Source of the DNA: Haplomitrium mnioides
Lineage: Eukaryota > Marchantiophyta > Haplomitriopsida > Calobryales
Length of the DNA: 40,145 nucleotides
Direction of reading: 5' to 3'
Assembly (NCBI GenBank): GCA_049999725.1
Contig: JBNGIS010018085.1
Coordinates: 12,215 to 52,359, forward strand
Positions 21,372 through 33,989 of this stretch are shown piece after piece; the stretch's first letter is position 1, and each line of letters starts with the position of its first letter. Position numbers and translations under genes: made by a program. Below the pieces are notes generated by a model. It had not been told where the DNA came from. It did no database searches and was given only the letters and a program-made list of their open reading frames with translations.

Positions 21372-21767
21372 CTAGACTCCAAGGGTAGCTTGCTGGATTG
21401 GCAAGTTGAAGAAGTGCAGAGTATCTACCCTCTCAAATCTAAGGCACATGTCTCTTGGCATTGCTAAAAGCCTCATGCTTCCTTGCTGAGCCTCACCATA
21501 GAGGCTAAATCTACAGACAAAACACCCATGCTTGCCTCCTCTCACTAGCCTATGCACACACTTAACCCTCACAACAATCCCCTCCTCTTGATCTGGTCTG
21601 AGAGCTACCTCCATATGATAGAGCCCTTTGAGAATATTGAGAAAGTGAGCTCTTCCAAGAGCTACACCCACCAAGGTTGAACTCAACTTGAGATCTCCAC
21701 CTTTGATCTCAGAATGCATCAAATGGCTACAGATTAGAAATTCAACAATCAGTCCTTGCATTGGCAC
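21372..21767 (-). other. Unrecognised 131-codon open frame
   Basis: This is one of the longest uninterrupted frames in the 17-24 kb section. The composition is protein-like (Leu, Val, Arg, several Cys), but I recognise no domain. Upstream in the same direction there are quick stops. It may be part of a decayed element or chance. Confidence 0.2.
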
Positions 21768-21981
21768 AATGGTAGAAAAAAAGATGGCACCATTAGCATT
21801 GTCTTGTCAATACAAATCCAACAAGGCTGTCCCTTTGTCGGTTGGTGGTCTATAGCTCTAGCAATCAAAAGATTTGCCAAAGATGTTTGTTGAACCAAAA
21901 ATTGCAACTTGACCTTCAAGTAGACCCCTTGAAATCACACCACATGTCATCTTGCAATTTTCTCAATAGGTGCGCACTCCG

Positions 21982-22001
21982 CCCCCCCCCCCCCCCCCCC
22001 C
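21982..22001 (+). repeat. C20 homopolymer
   Basis: Twenty consecutive C, read directly. It may be a real G/C tract or an assembly artefact, and its length should not be trusted. Confidence 0.8.
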
Positions 22002-24180
22002 ACCTACTATGTTCCATGCTCTAATTGGATGACACCTTCTCACCATTTTCTTGAAGGTTTTCTCAGACAAAAATGGAAGATCAAACTTCAAAAGCTTATA
22101 GTCTTCTTAATACTCATCTATTTGACATTATCTTGGTTTTGTTGGATTTTCCTTGAAGTCCTATTTCCAAAAAGTTAAAGATCAAGCCAAGTAGAGCTTA
22201 TCTCGTCATCCAAATCCTCACTTGGGTGACAAGAGGTAATTTTGCCAATAAACCAAAGATCTTGCGAAGTCTAGTGCTCCCTCATTTCTCCATTATTTGT
22301 CATGAAATAAATGTAGATGCATAGAGCTTCCAATTACACACCTAACATGACAAGATTCATGTGATTTGGTGGAGAAATTAGAATGTTTTGCGCTTTTGAT
22401 TCCTACAGCTTACCTTGGTGACTCCTTGGAAAGCATTGACCAATGAGGGACCTTCGAGTTGTCCCATAAGTTGAGTGCTGAAAGTTGGGTGGAATATATA
22501 TTGATTTCTCTCTATAAACCTTCAACATTGCTACTGCATGTACTCTGTACTCTATAACCCCCGTCGGATCTAGGCTAGGGCTAAATCAAGCAAAATATCC
22601 GTCAACAAAAAATTCAAGGTTGGTTGTCTTTCGAGTTTGGGCACGCTATCCACCAAGGTTAGATTAGCTAGAATAGTTTTGCCATTTTGTAAAAAATGAC
22701 TTTACCATTTGAATGGGTGCTTGAGACCCTGTTGTAGGATTTTCAAATTTGTTGCAAGAGTTCGGATCATCCTCAATTTTTTCTTTTCCCTTATATGCAA
22801 ACAAAGGTGACTCAAAGAGGCTCAAAACCTACTCGATAAAGAACATGCCTATGTAAGATTAAGATGAATAGACTTAGTTGCACATAATACACTCTATGGA
22901 GAGAGATCTATTAGGCATCAAAGAAAAGAATGAAGAGTGGTGCTTCAAAGCAAAGAGACATGAAGCTCAACAAGGAATTGAAAGGCTTTGCTATTCAAAG
23001 TTGCAATGTTTGATCAAAACAAATGTTGCAGAGAATTTTCAACAAAGAATGCACTATGCTCTACAAAATGTAAGGGCAAAAGCTAAGTAATAAAGTCAAA
23101 GAGTATCGCACCATTGCTCAATGACGCTTGAAAAAGAAATATAACTCAACAAAAGATTGAAGAAAAGGACAAAACATAAGAAATCAATGAAGGTTAGTGA
23201 CTCAAAGAATGCTTGCATGACATTGACTTGAATAGATTCGAAATGAATGCTCACACAAAGATGCTAAAAAAAATGCTCATATAAGAAGGTTCAAAAAGAA
23301 TGTTGACAAAAGGAGGCTCCAAAATAATTCTCACACAAAGGTGACTTGAAGAGGCTAAAACAAATCAACTCATTTTCAAAAAAGCTCTACAAACCTATAT
23401 TTAAGAGGGAATCAAAAGCAATACAAAGATGAAAGATGAAAGAAAGCAGAAAAAAAGAAAAGCTCAATAAAACAAGATAATTCAATGAAAGATATAAAAA
23501 CATAATAGAAAATAGAAGTAGAGGATCACCAAAAAAATAGACATGTGCCTTGAAGAGAGAGTGAGAAAAGTCAAAGAATGCTGAAGTAATAGATGTGCAG
23601 TTCCAATGAAGAACAAAGAAGTCAAATAATGATATGAAAATACCAAGAGTGCCTTCTAAATACCTTATGATAAAATCAAAAACAAAAATTGAAAAAAATT
23701 GATGGAGGTTGACAACAAATATGATGGTGTTTTCATATGAAAAGATCAAAAAAGACCTTGTCAGCGGTGGTTTCAAGGAAAATTTGAGCAATTTATAGCA
23801 TGTCAAGAGATAAAATAGTTAGAAACAGGTGATTTAAAAAAAAAGAGATATTGTTTTTGAGAATCAGATATTAGAGAATTAAATTTAAAGAAACTAAAGA
23901 AGATGCTCTAATCTTCAATGGAAATATGTCAAATTTTGGATTTGGAGGGACTTGAAATGAGGCCTTAAAGACTTGAACATTGGAAGTTTGAACCTATTTT
24001 GAAAAAGGATCAATGTCATTTTTCATCATTATGTTTGTAAGTAAAATGCTATTTATTAATATTATGAGTGTTATTGTAGAAGTGTCAAAGCTATGCTGTG
24101 AGGTACTCAAGGACTCCGTACTCATATTTGTCGATCACAGAGGACTCTTTCGTTCGGAGTCCATACTTGGACGAGGGAGT
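22002..24180. other. AT-rich stretch without a recognised gene
   Basis: A TATA-rich segment at 22490-22560 followed by 'ctaggctagggctaaatcaag' has an LTR-like feel, but I could not define ends. An A-rich part (23090-23800) contains repeated phrases such as 'aaagaatgctcacacaaag' and 'gctcatataagaagg' at 23235-23340. Open frames at 22878-23090 (+) and 23387-23806 (-) are unrecognised. The latter is the complement of A-rich DNA and is probably spurious. Confidence 0.4.
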
Positions 24181-24216
24181 CCATGCGCGCATGGAGTGAC
24201 GAGCCCATGCGCGCAT
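24181..24216. repeat. First copies of the ATGCGCGCAT palindrome family
   Basis: The perfect 14-bp palindrome CCATGCGCGCATGG lies at 24181-24194, followed by a second, right-degenerate copy at 24205-24216. The flanks read GAGT...AGTG. The identical 14-mer recurs at 32607-32620 and 38610-38623. Confidence 0.9.
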
Positions 24217-25273
24217 TAAGTTTTGAGTTATTAGAAAAAGGAATGAAATGAAAATTGAGTTTCAGATCTTACCTTGCCGTTGTTCTTGGCCGACTATAGA
24301 TGTTTGGTGAAGATATCTCTCTGGTTCATCTCCAAAAGCAAAATCATTCTTGAGAGGCCTTGTACAGCGTGATGATGTCCGGTGACTGCACAAGCAGCCC
24401 AATGTGGGCTCAGTGCCCCTCTCTAATCATTATGATTTGGACCAAAATGCCCAAGTTAAAATTTTCACCTTCACCAACAAAAAGTAAAGGTGTTGATCTA
24501 TGTCTTTCATAGATCCACAATTCAAAAGCCAATCTCAATCTAATTTTTCTAGCTCTAAAACCTTGAGAATGTCTGAATACGTACAAGGCTTTGGTTGAGC
24601 AGGTTTGGAAACATTGACCTGTGATGCCATTTTCTCGAAAGTGAAAATAGGTACAATTTGAGGTCAAGAATCTAGTAAACAAAAGTTCACAAAAATGGAT
24701 GGGCTAAAAATTGCAAAAGAACAAGAAAATGCAAAAACATTGATAACAAGAAAACAAAAACCAGAGTGAACTTGCGACAATGGAAAAAAACTTTCTATTG
24801 TTGCTCTTTTCATACCTAAATTTCAAAATATGCCTTTTCTCACCAAAAAATGATTCGCGGAGCTGTTGACACATAGGTTTTCATGGTGCAAAAAAAAGTT
24901 AGTATAAAAAGCATCGCTTGTTTTCATCTTTCCAAATTTTGTTGCTTTCATTTTCTTCATAGAAAGTTGACAATACTTGTGAAAATAGTTTCTCTAAATA
25001 GTTGAGTTTTAGTAAGCTCTATCAATGGCTGGAGTTTTTAAAGGCAATAAAGGTTAGAATTCCTAGATTCAATTTCACAAAAAGTGTTACTTTTGACTGG
25101 CAGCTAGAGACTTGTTCAAATCGCAATTCTTTGGAGTTGAGCGATGGAGTACAAAAAGCATCAAATATAATAGTGAGTATATTTGGGAAAAAGATGTCTT
25201 TCGTTGAATAAGATATTTTTACTCGAGAAGATCAAGAAGGTGAACCCTATGTACGTAGAGGATCAGGGATTAA

Positions 25274-25291
25274 ACCCTATGCTCATAGGGT
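25274..25291. repeat. Palindrome ACCCTATG-CT-CATAGGGT
   Basis: A perfect inverted repeat with 8-bp arms. Weaker relatives flank it: CTATGTACGTAG at about 25246 and ATGCGCAT at about 25309. These precede the first long open frame of the DUF7869-like gene. Confidence 0.75.
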
Positions 25292-27120
25292 CAAGGAGTG
25301 AATCCAATGCGCATATCTGATTAAGGAGTGAAGAACTTGTGTGCAAAGGATAAAAGAAGGAACCCAGTGCTTGAAAAAAATTGAAGACGCAACCTTCTGC
25401 ACACACAAGATCCTTGTTGTCCGTCAAGTAGTGAGAGTTGAATCTCTTAACTACTCCAAAAAATCAACAAAAAGGGGTTCAATTCAAAATTTTGAAACAG
25501 TTGTGGACTTTTCTTCGTCCGCTTTTCAAAGAGACCTTGATATTCATGATCAAAGTGTCTTTGTCCAAAACACAAAAGGCATACAATCTGTGGATGGTTT
25601 CAATTTTGGAGATGAATTGTTGTTCTTGATAGCATCACTCAAACATCAAGTGATTTCAATTCAAGTTGGACCTCGCAATGAGATTGGGAAATCTGAAACA
25701 AACCGAATTCTTTTGGAGGAGTCTTCAAACGACAGTTTAGGAAATGATTCTAGCAAACAATCTCAGTCAATCATTCTTTCGTTGGAGTTGTCGACAAGGG
25801 CACTGATTATATTGCAAAAATCATTTCCTAATGTTTAAGATATTGATCAAGATTCTGTTTTGGAATGGTGTAGTTCTCCCAATCCTCAAGTAGTACCTCA
25901 CCCTTTGAAAATTTTTTGCGAAAGAACAAATAGTGTTCATGATGATGATCAAGATCTTCAGGATGATGGATTATCTCCTATGGCTGGATTTGCCTATGGA
26001 ATGAATCGACCATCACAACATAAGAATTCTTTGTCTAGGCCAAAACCAAAATAGGTAAACACCTTATTAGAAAATTCTTTGCGAAAAGTCCAACCTAACA
26101 AAAGCTTTGTAAAGAAAAAGCTCGATCCAATGTTAGTTTCTAAATTGAAGAGAATTTCATGTTGTCAAAATAATTGCTTGTCATTGTGCAAGATAGATTT
26201 TTTGAAAACTATAAGAGAAACATATTTTCAACAAAGCATGACAAATCGAGACATCACACTACAGTAGGGAATACCAAGAAAAGACTCTAATGTTGACAGT
26301 CAGTTTACTTTGCTTGGCGGTACCGTGTCTCTAGAAGAGCCTTCAAATTAATATTATTAGTAGGGATTGATAGAATCCAAAAGATTCAAAATCTCAAAAA
26401 TGTAGATCTTAGAGACATTTTTAGAGAAAGAGAATTATATGCTAAAGGATTTTTTGTGCATAAGTGGATGAACATTTTTTTTCAAGGACACTATGAAAGT
26501 ATGCCCACTCATGAGGTTTAAAACTTGCGTGACAATTTTACAAAATGTAAAGTTTATGACTACTACACAACGTATTTGAAAGAGAAAAATCCCCAATGTA
26601 TTTTTAGTTCTCAGGTTTAACAAAATATTAGAGAACTCATTTTCCAAATGTTAAAATTCTAAAACATAATACATTTGTTGTTTGTGAAACATACAAAGAA
26701 TTAAAATCAATGCAAGAAAAATCTGTCTTGGAGTCCCACAAAGGAAACAAAACTTTTCTCTTTTGAAACCTTTGGTAAATCCATGCTCTTTTTTCTAGAC
26801 TCAAAGCTTAGTTCTAGAGATGTTATGTTTTCTCAACTTAGTGCTAAAAGATACTATTTTTTGTTAAGTTGTTCAACAAACAAGATTTGAGTCGAACAAT
26901 TCTTAGCAACTTGAGTTGTGAGAAGAGAGTCTTTGCTTGCATAGGGTGTGTTGTTTTTAGTTTGAATCCAAACCTTGTCTACATTCAAATAAATCAAGGA
27001 AATGAATGTGATTCTTGGAGGTGACCTTAGCCTTGTATTAAGTTTTGCTTTTGTTACTTTAAATCAGGAGCCATTTGCAAGAAAAACAATAGCAAGAACC
27101 ATTTTTATTGTTTGCAAATC

Positions 27121-27134
27121 CTATGCATGCATAG
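27121..27134. repeat. Palindrome CTATGCATGCATAG
   Basis: A perfect 14-bp member of the same family, lying in the unreadable middle of the DUF7869-like gene, possibly an intron. Confidence 0.8.
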
Positions 27135-27213
27135 AATTTGTTCTTGTTTCTTTTAAAATTAGTCGTGAAAACAATCAAAGATAGCTATAATATTGGTGTT
27201 GTTGCTTTGGTCC

Positions 27214-27225
27214 TATGCGCGCATA
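27214..27225. repeat. Palindrome TATGCGCGCATA
   Basis: A perfect 12-bp member. A weaker partner, CTATGTACACATAAG, follows at about 27250. Both are between coding pieces of the DUF7869-like gene. Confidence 0.8.
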
Positions 27226-29344
27226 CGATCGGTTGTTATCTCCGCTCATTCTATGTACACATAAGATGTTTTTTGGTGTTTTTATCTTTCACAAACAAAG
27301 AGTTCAAGCTAACTTTGAAACTATAGTTCCAGTTTGTGATTCTTTGTTAGCAAATCTTGTTTTGCTCCTTTTAAAACTTTTGTTTATTTTAAGTGAAACA
27401 TATTTTCTTTATTTAAATTACCTAAAATTTATTTTTATTCTCTTACAAAGTTTTCACTCCTACCAATCCAAACATTTGTTTAAGACGATTTGAATATTTT
27501 TAACACCTCTGAGTGTCTTTTGAAGTTCCAAACATCAGCATATGTTTTACTGAACTACTTTTATGTCTTTTGTGCTTTGTGATGATGCAATCAAATATAA
27601 TCACCAATTGTTTCTTCATCGTGACCAACAAATGAAAGAAAAAACAAAAATTGAAAACTATCAAAGAAAATGTAATGCCGATGGTCAAAATTACTTTGGG
27701 AATCGTCATTGATGGAATGTGTCATTGATGGAATGTTTGAGAAGAAAATTGCTATTCCAGTTATTCCACACTGGTATTTGCCATAAAAAAACATTGATAA
27801 TGATTGTTTGGTGGGTGTACATGTTGTTGGTGTCTTAATAATCAATCATGCTATTTCTCGATGGTCTTCTTAATATACGGAAACTTGAGAAGTGATTCTA
27901 GTTTGATAGTTACTGTCCTCAACAAAATATTATGTGAGTTTGAAGGGTTGGTGCCTTTAACTTTGTATCTTTAGTTGGACAACACGACATGAGAGAATAA
28001 GAATTCTATCTTATTTGGATATCTTAGTCTCCTTATTGCTAAGAATGCATTTCAAAAAATCAAGGTGGGATTTCTCATTGTTGGCTATACTCATGATCAA
28101 ATTGATAAAATGTTCAACCGATTCTCAAAACTTTTGAAACATGTTAAAGCTTTCACGATTACGAGTCTTAGCAAGGTGCTTCAATTGTCCTATAATCCTA
28201 AATCTAAAGTAATTCTTTTGCTGGAAACTTGGGATTTCAAAATGTTTCAGCAACAATGTCCCTCTTTGGTTCAAAGCATACATGACATTATCTTTAATCA
28301 ACAATTCAAGTTCAAGTTGAATAATTCCAAGGCAAAGATTTGGAGCAAACAGTTTTCAAGAGATGAAATTTGGCTACCTCTGGATGGTATTTATCAACTC
28401 AAGTGCCTACCTAAAGTGGGTCGAGAAATTTAAAGTTCAATGTTGATTTCTCTTAAGGCGTATTTTGAAAGAAAACGATTTCAAAAGGAAGAAAGAGAAG
28501 CTGATGTTAAGAAAGTGGTCTTTGCAATAAAAGACAAAATAAGTAAGAACTACTACAAGTTCTTTAAGATTTTGATATTCAATGTGGGATAACATTTTTC
28601 TTGCCTAACAAGAGATTGCGGCCTACATCCTTGAAAAAAAAAGACAAGGACTAAGAGCAGAATTTACCTTTCCACCTTCACAAACATCAAACACTTGTAA
28701 TGATTCTCAAAATGTTCATCTAGGTTTTCATCTTGATGCTCAACAGGCACAAAAAGATACTCCAGTATAGCAAATACTTTCTATACATCGAGCAATCCAT
28801 AATGGAGCACCTAGGTTGGGAGAATAAACTCTATCGCAAAATACTCGATATGGGCACAAATTTCGCAATCTATATGAGATGAAAGCAAGAATTTTTTTTG
28901 GTGTTGTTGCATCTCTAGATCCAAAAGGAAGACCATTTTGGGTTGCCAAAGTTCTGAAAGTTTTGTTATTTGATGACAAAGAATACGAAACGAATATGTG
29001 TTCAATGGTTTGTTTGTGAGCTAAAGATGCATTTTCTAGACAATACTTCTCACAAAAATAACAACAACAAAAATGAAATGCGAATTCAAGTTACATATTG
29101 ATATACTTGATGTAACACAAATCACAAATCTGTCTTTTGATTTTCTTCTTACACAAAAAAACCAATTAAGAAAAACAACTCTAGCTACCACTAAATCAAA
29201 TCTATTTTAGTACAAAAGACAAAAATCCCTCAATTCTAAAATATTTCAAAGAGATTCAATCACTCTTATTAACACTGAGATAAATCAAGTAAATCTTGAT
29301 GAATCTTTTGAAGCTAAATCCGAAGAAGTTGAGACGAGTGACTA

Positions 29345-32030
29345 AAGTAATTTAAAAATTTTATTGTATATTGTGTATTTTCAATTATAGTGTAATTTAA
29401 TATTATTATTTTATAAAGTACATGAGAATGTGATGAAGCAATTTGTTGAATTTATCTCCCACCTTGAACTTTTTATTGTAAATCATTGCAAGTTGAATGT
29501 TATTCTGTATAAATGAAACTTGAATCTTTAGTTAATATTTTCATTTGGTTAGTAAAATAATTTCTTATCCAAAATGTAAGTATGTTGTTTCCAACTTTAG
29601 TGCTTGTAAGAAGAGTTTAAGGTTATTGTATTGGTAAAGCATTTGCCCAAATTGACTACTTATTTTTTCCTTGTAAGGACTTTGATGTATAACTTAAAAC
29701 CTTTGGCGGACTTTGGCTCAAATGTAGAGCTTTATACCCATTTTACTTTTAGATTCCGAATCAGGAAACAAAATCTTTAGCATGCGTACAATTTGTTGGA
29801 AAAATAAAACGTTTACCATCTGTATTCTTGGTTGTAGAAGTCTGAACCCTATATGCGCACAGACTTTGATTCGCAAGTTGAAACATTATGTGTTGAGAAA
29901 CTCTTTTGTAGAACCTAAAACCTAGGTTCTTGATAGTCTTTGTTGTGAAGTGTTGAGATGGTAAGTTCGGATTCCTATGCAAGCATAGACTTTGGGGTGG
30001 AGTGTTCAAATGTTGAGCTTGGATTCTTATGCACGCATAAACTTTGGAGTGGAAGTCTAAGCCTTCCAGATGTTTTACTTCTCATATACAACCCTCAAGC
30101 TTAAACATTTAAAGACTACTAGCTAGAGCTTAGATTCTACACTAGTGAAAGACTCTTTTGAAGAACTCGAAACTTTTGTTTGGTAGAATCTATTCAAAAA
30201 CTTGGAGATTTTTCTTGTTTGCATTCTTAATTCAGTCTCCTTAACCATTGCCTTTTTTTATTCTGAATATGACTCCTTTGTGTATATGTTTCTCTGAATT
30301 ATATAATATATTTAAATACTGAAACCGTTTTTTAAACCCACTTTAGCTTTTGCATGCATTGATTTTCAACTACAAATGAAACATTCTTTCTTGCTTGAAC
30401 TTAAAAATAGAGCTCCTAAATCCATACAATGCTTCATTTTGTTGGTTTTTGTATCTATGATTACAAACTCATTCCCTTGACTTCTAGTCTGTTTGGGCAA
30501 TTTCCTCATGTTTGTAATTTTTTTCCAAAAAAAATTATTTCAAAGAGCACCATGTTTGTACGCGTCTAGAGTTTGTGCAACTAAACATATTTCAAAATAC
30601 TTTCTTGAGACGTGACTTTCAAATTTTGAGCTTCAAATTTTCATAAATGATAGATGCCAGTTTCTTGTGAAAACTTACCATAATTTTTATACTTTTCATC
30701 GATTTCAAGATTTCTAATATTTTTTCAAAAACTGATGATATGGTTTGATTTTGCATAATGAAATTGACTCTCGCTTTATCCTCCATGTTAAAACGGCCAA
30801 AAATAAAGCTCAAAATTTCACACAATTTTTGTTTTAAAAAAATAACTTGATTTTCTTTTTTTTTAAGCCCAAAAACCACGTTTTTTCCTTTAAAAAAAGG
30901 TTCTTCTTTTGAGTAGCTTGTTCTTTGTTCAAAGTAGTGGTTTTTTACACTAGACTATGCACTAGTATAAGCTTTAAGAATTGAAAATATCAAAGCTACT
31001 ACAATAAAAGATGGCCAAGTGACAACAATGATCATTGGAAAGAAGCAAGTTGGAATTTTTAGAGGATTTGTTGAAAGCCCTATGCAATGCAATGGACTTG
31101 AAGCAAATGTGAGAAAATGTTCAATTAGTACGAATAGAGACCTTGGGTTGGATGGATGTAAGCCTACAAAGGCTGGTTTTTTATATTGGAGAAGAAAACC
31201 AAGAGATTGCTCAAGCCCGTGAAAAACTAGTTGCTTATGAAAAACATAAGTACAAGTAAGTGGTGTAGAAAATGTTTGGAGCAAAGGTATGAGAGGTTCT
31301 GATAGTAGGATTCAGATCAAAGGTTCCAAATTAAGAGGAGATTAGTTAGGAAACAAAAAGTTTAGTATAAAAACAGTTCCAAGTTATAGAGTTTATGAAG
31401 TTCTTTTGTGTATAAGTCTCTTCATAACTTTAAAATAAAGGTTGCAAAATCTCTAATATATCTTCGTCTTGAAGATTTTCCATGAAAAGTAAGTGTAAGT
31501 ATGTGTTTGGGTTGTTTGAATGTTTAAGATATGGTAAAGAAGAAAATTTGCTAAGGGAAGAACAAGGAAGCAATTCTATTCAAAGTAAAATTTTTGGATA
31601 TAGAACCTAATGTGAATAACATTACTTGATAGCTCATTGGAAGGATTGTTCATTTGTTAAAAAGAAAACTCAAGCGATTGTGGAAAATTTAAAAGGACTT
31701 CATTGAGCATTTTCTGTAGAGAGCGACCTTAAATTTATGTTGATCGACACAAATGAGATCTCGAATTGATTGTAAGTCTTATTGGATCGAATTGCAAAAG
31801 AAGATTAGTGACAAGCTCATGTTAAATAAGCTTAAAAGCTCGAAGTTTGTTTTTGAATTTGCCATCTCAGACCGGCAGATTACAAAAGATGAGTTGTGCT
31901 CGACCGGCTAGAGGTTGGCACACCTTCAAGGTATTTGTTGAGGGTTTCAATTACTTTTTTTGACATTGCAATTTTTATATTGTTGAGATCGAGGGAGAGA
32001 TGAAATGAGATTAAAGAGAGCCACATAAAG
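29345..32030. other. AT-rich stretch with a few palindromes and no recognised gene
   Basis: It contains CTATGC-AA-GCATAG (29975-29988) and TTATGC-AC-GCATAA (30027-30040), each followed by 'actttgg', plus a weak copy near 29850. Open frames at 30619-30879 (-) and 31019-31222 (+) are unrecognised. Poly-A/T tracts are frequent around 30830-30900. Confidence 0.5.
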
Positions 32031-32048
32031 AATGATACTCCAAACTTT

Positions 32049-32105
32049 AACAGATGCTACTTTGAATTAGGAACCGCTAGTGAGTTTCTATTTCATTTGC
32101 TATTT
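32049..32105 (+). repeat. Repeat block, copy 1 ('CTACTTTGAATTAGGAACCG')
   Basis: It matches 36299-36355 over about 50 bp with few differences. In both places it is followed by AT-rich DNA (about 330-400 bp) and then a cluster of palindromes. This suggests two copies of the same larger repeat or element end. Confidence 0.75.
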
Positions 32106-32437
32106 GAAAAAACCAAATTTCAAAATTTAGCATAAAAAGTCACCAATTTGACACTAGTAATATTTGTTTTACAAAACAAATGTAAGCTTTTATATCCAAG
32201 TTGCATTTTCATGGACACATTATATTAAAAAAAAAACATTTACGTGAATTTTATCAAAATTGCTTTCAAAATATCTTCTTTACAAAGGATGAGCATCACC
32301 AAATGGAATATATACTAAATGTAAAAGAAAATTGTTGTTAAATATTTTCAAGTTTAACAATGATATTTTTAATTTCAAAAACTGTCAAAACATTCAAAAT
32401 TTATTAGAAACATATTTAATCAAAAGGACATGCTTAT

Positions 32438-32825
32438 GCATATAGGGACTTTGAGTTGTAGCACTAAAGCTTATGCACGCATGGACTGCTAAAGCTCATG
32501 TGTACGTGAAATGTTGAAGCTAATGCATGCATGAACTTGAACCAAAACCGTAAGATATATGTGCACATGGGTTGTTGAAGCCCATACGTGTATAAACTAC
32601 TGAAGCCCATGCGCGCATGGACTACTAAAGCCCATGCACACATGGACTACTAAAGCCCATGCGCGCATGAAATATTGAAGCCCCTTTGCACATAAATTGC
32701 TAAAGCCCATGCATGTATGACCTGTTGAAGACCATGCGCACATAGACTGCTAAAGCCCATGCGCGCATGAACTGCTAAAGCTCATGCGCGCATGAACCAC
32801 TAAAGCCTATACATGTATGGACTCT
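32438..32825 (+). repeat. Tandem array of ATGCGCGCAT palindromes
   Basis: About 15 units with a period near 25 bp. The good unit is GCCCATGCGCGCATGGACTA plus CTAAA. Best copies are at 32607-32620 (perfect CCATGCGCGCATGG), with others near 32633, 32659, 32757 and 32783. Degenerate units replace GCGC by ACGC, ATGC, GTGC or ACAC, mostly single transitions, often keeping self-complementarity. Confidence 0.9.
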
Positions 32826-33490
32826 GAATTGTAATTGAAGAAATTTTGTGCATATAAAAGACTTTTTATCAATTGGAAGAAAAGGATCAACCAAAGTATA
32901 TCTACATATAGAATTTCAAAACTATAACAGACTCATGTGTAAACCAATTCCAATTTAACTATCAAATTATATTTTCACTTGTAGTCCGATAAAAGTAGTT
33001 ATTAGGAAATCATAAATAGGTAAGACTAAATAAAGTAGGCACTTAGTATCTGAGAGGGCCAACCAAGTGGCCTAAGAGTGCACAGAAATCAAAATGCTTC
33101 AATCAACCAAAATAAATAACGGTAGTTGCATATTTGGAGGACATATGTGTTTGGCCTACTACAATGATCAAGTCTTTCTAAAGATCAAAAGCTTCCAAAC
33201 ACGTTGAAAACTTTGTAACTAAGCATGTACACCAACCGTGACATGATAATGATTAATTTTTATACACATAGTGAAATTCATGGTTGTTCAATGGAAGTCA
33301 TTGAAGACATTCATAGGGCCATGGAGAGTGTTATGGCTTGCAAATGTAAACTTGAAGAAGAGAGTAAGAATGCAGATAGCAACATATTGAGTTCAAGAAG
33401 CTCTCAGTAATATAGAATATCTTATTAACATAAGATTAATGCTCTACTCTATCAAGTTTCGAGTAATGTGGGTCAAATTATAGTAATGGT
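32826..33490. other. AT-rich stretch, no recognised gene
   Basis: An open frame of 61 codons (33225-33410, +) is unrecognised. I see no palindromes here and nothing matching the methyltransferase gene that follows the second repeat block. Confidence 0.4.
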
Positions 33491-33976
33491 TTGGTTCATC
33501 TTGGAAGCAATCTCATTATAAGAAAAGTTGTGTTCCTTGAATTCAGTTTGCCATGTCATTGGGCTTTACATGAGAATTTTGAAAGAAGTTATAACTCGGG
33601 TTTTACTGGCCTTTCTAGCTCATGTGGAGAAAAACATTTTCAAGAAGTTAAGCGTGCTAAGATAGTCTGGAGTCCATTGTGTTCAAGCTTGCTGTTGTGA
33701 ATGGATTTCACATTGAAAGGAGGAGTGCTACTATTCGAGAGACATATTTTCCTGCCTGTAAAGTGTACCAATCTTGTAAGATCAGATCTTTTGACACCAC
33801 CCTATTCTTTGTTACAGTCTGCTGTCGTGAGTAAGATTGAGGAAGGACGTGTAGCTAGGCTACTTTCTGATTGCTCCATTTGCTCTTCTATTCAGTGGAC
33901 TGCCATCTTTGAGCAGAAGTGCAACAAGAAAATTCCAGTGGCGTTGTCTGTGATGCTTGCCACCAGAGCTCAGTAA
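33491..33976 (+). pseudogene. Unrecognised coding-like frame with one TGA
   Basis: A single frame of 162 codons is broken only by the TGA at 33698-33700. It is Cys-containing and protein-like in composition, with phrases such as LTPPYSLLQSAVVSKIEEGRVARLL. I cannot assign it to a family. It ends 14 bp before the start of LTR-e sequence, so it may be cut by that insertion. Confidence 0.3.
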
Positions 33977-33989
33977 GAATTAGAATCCC

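Larger units (their letters stand above)
25341..29344 (+). pseudogene. Decayed DUF7869-like transposon protein gene
   Basis: The N-terminal part is open from 25341 to 25838 and continues in pieces to about 26265, where C-C-Q-N-N-C (about 26160-26177) is followed about 20 residues later by IRETYF, a pattern I associate with this family. After a poorly readable middle (26270-27580, perhaps partly introns) the core is clear: IDGM (about 27711), L-stop-LDNTT-stop-ENKNSIL (27972-28010, with LDN Asp at 27978-27980), FLIVGYTHDQIDKMFNRF (about 28072-28120), and FKFKLNN (about 28306). Near 28900, PKGRPFWVAKVLKV resembles the C-terminal small domain. The frame ends at about 29344. The two stops in the core are TAG and TGA where Gln and Arg are expected. 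A 16-bp exact duplication (27705-27720 and 27721-27736) shifts the frame. The family is uncharacterised, and a DDE transposase role is only suspected. Confidence 0.7.

Noticed and set aside
23387-23806. 139-codon minus frame, hydrophobic
   Set aside because: It is the complement of A-rich low-complexity DNA, so Phe/Leu/Ser richness follows from composition.
32438-32825. CRISPR-like array
   Set aside because: The spacers are not unique (ACTACTAAAG-type text repeats), the units are degenerate, no cas genes are present and the setting is eukaryotic. It is a palindromic tandem repeat.
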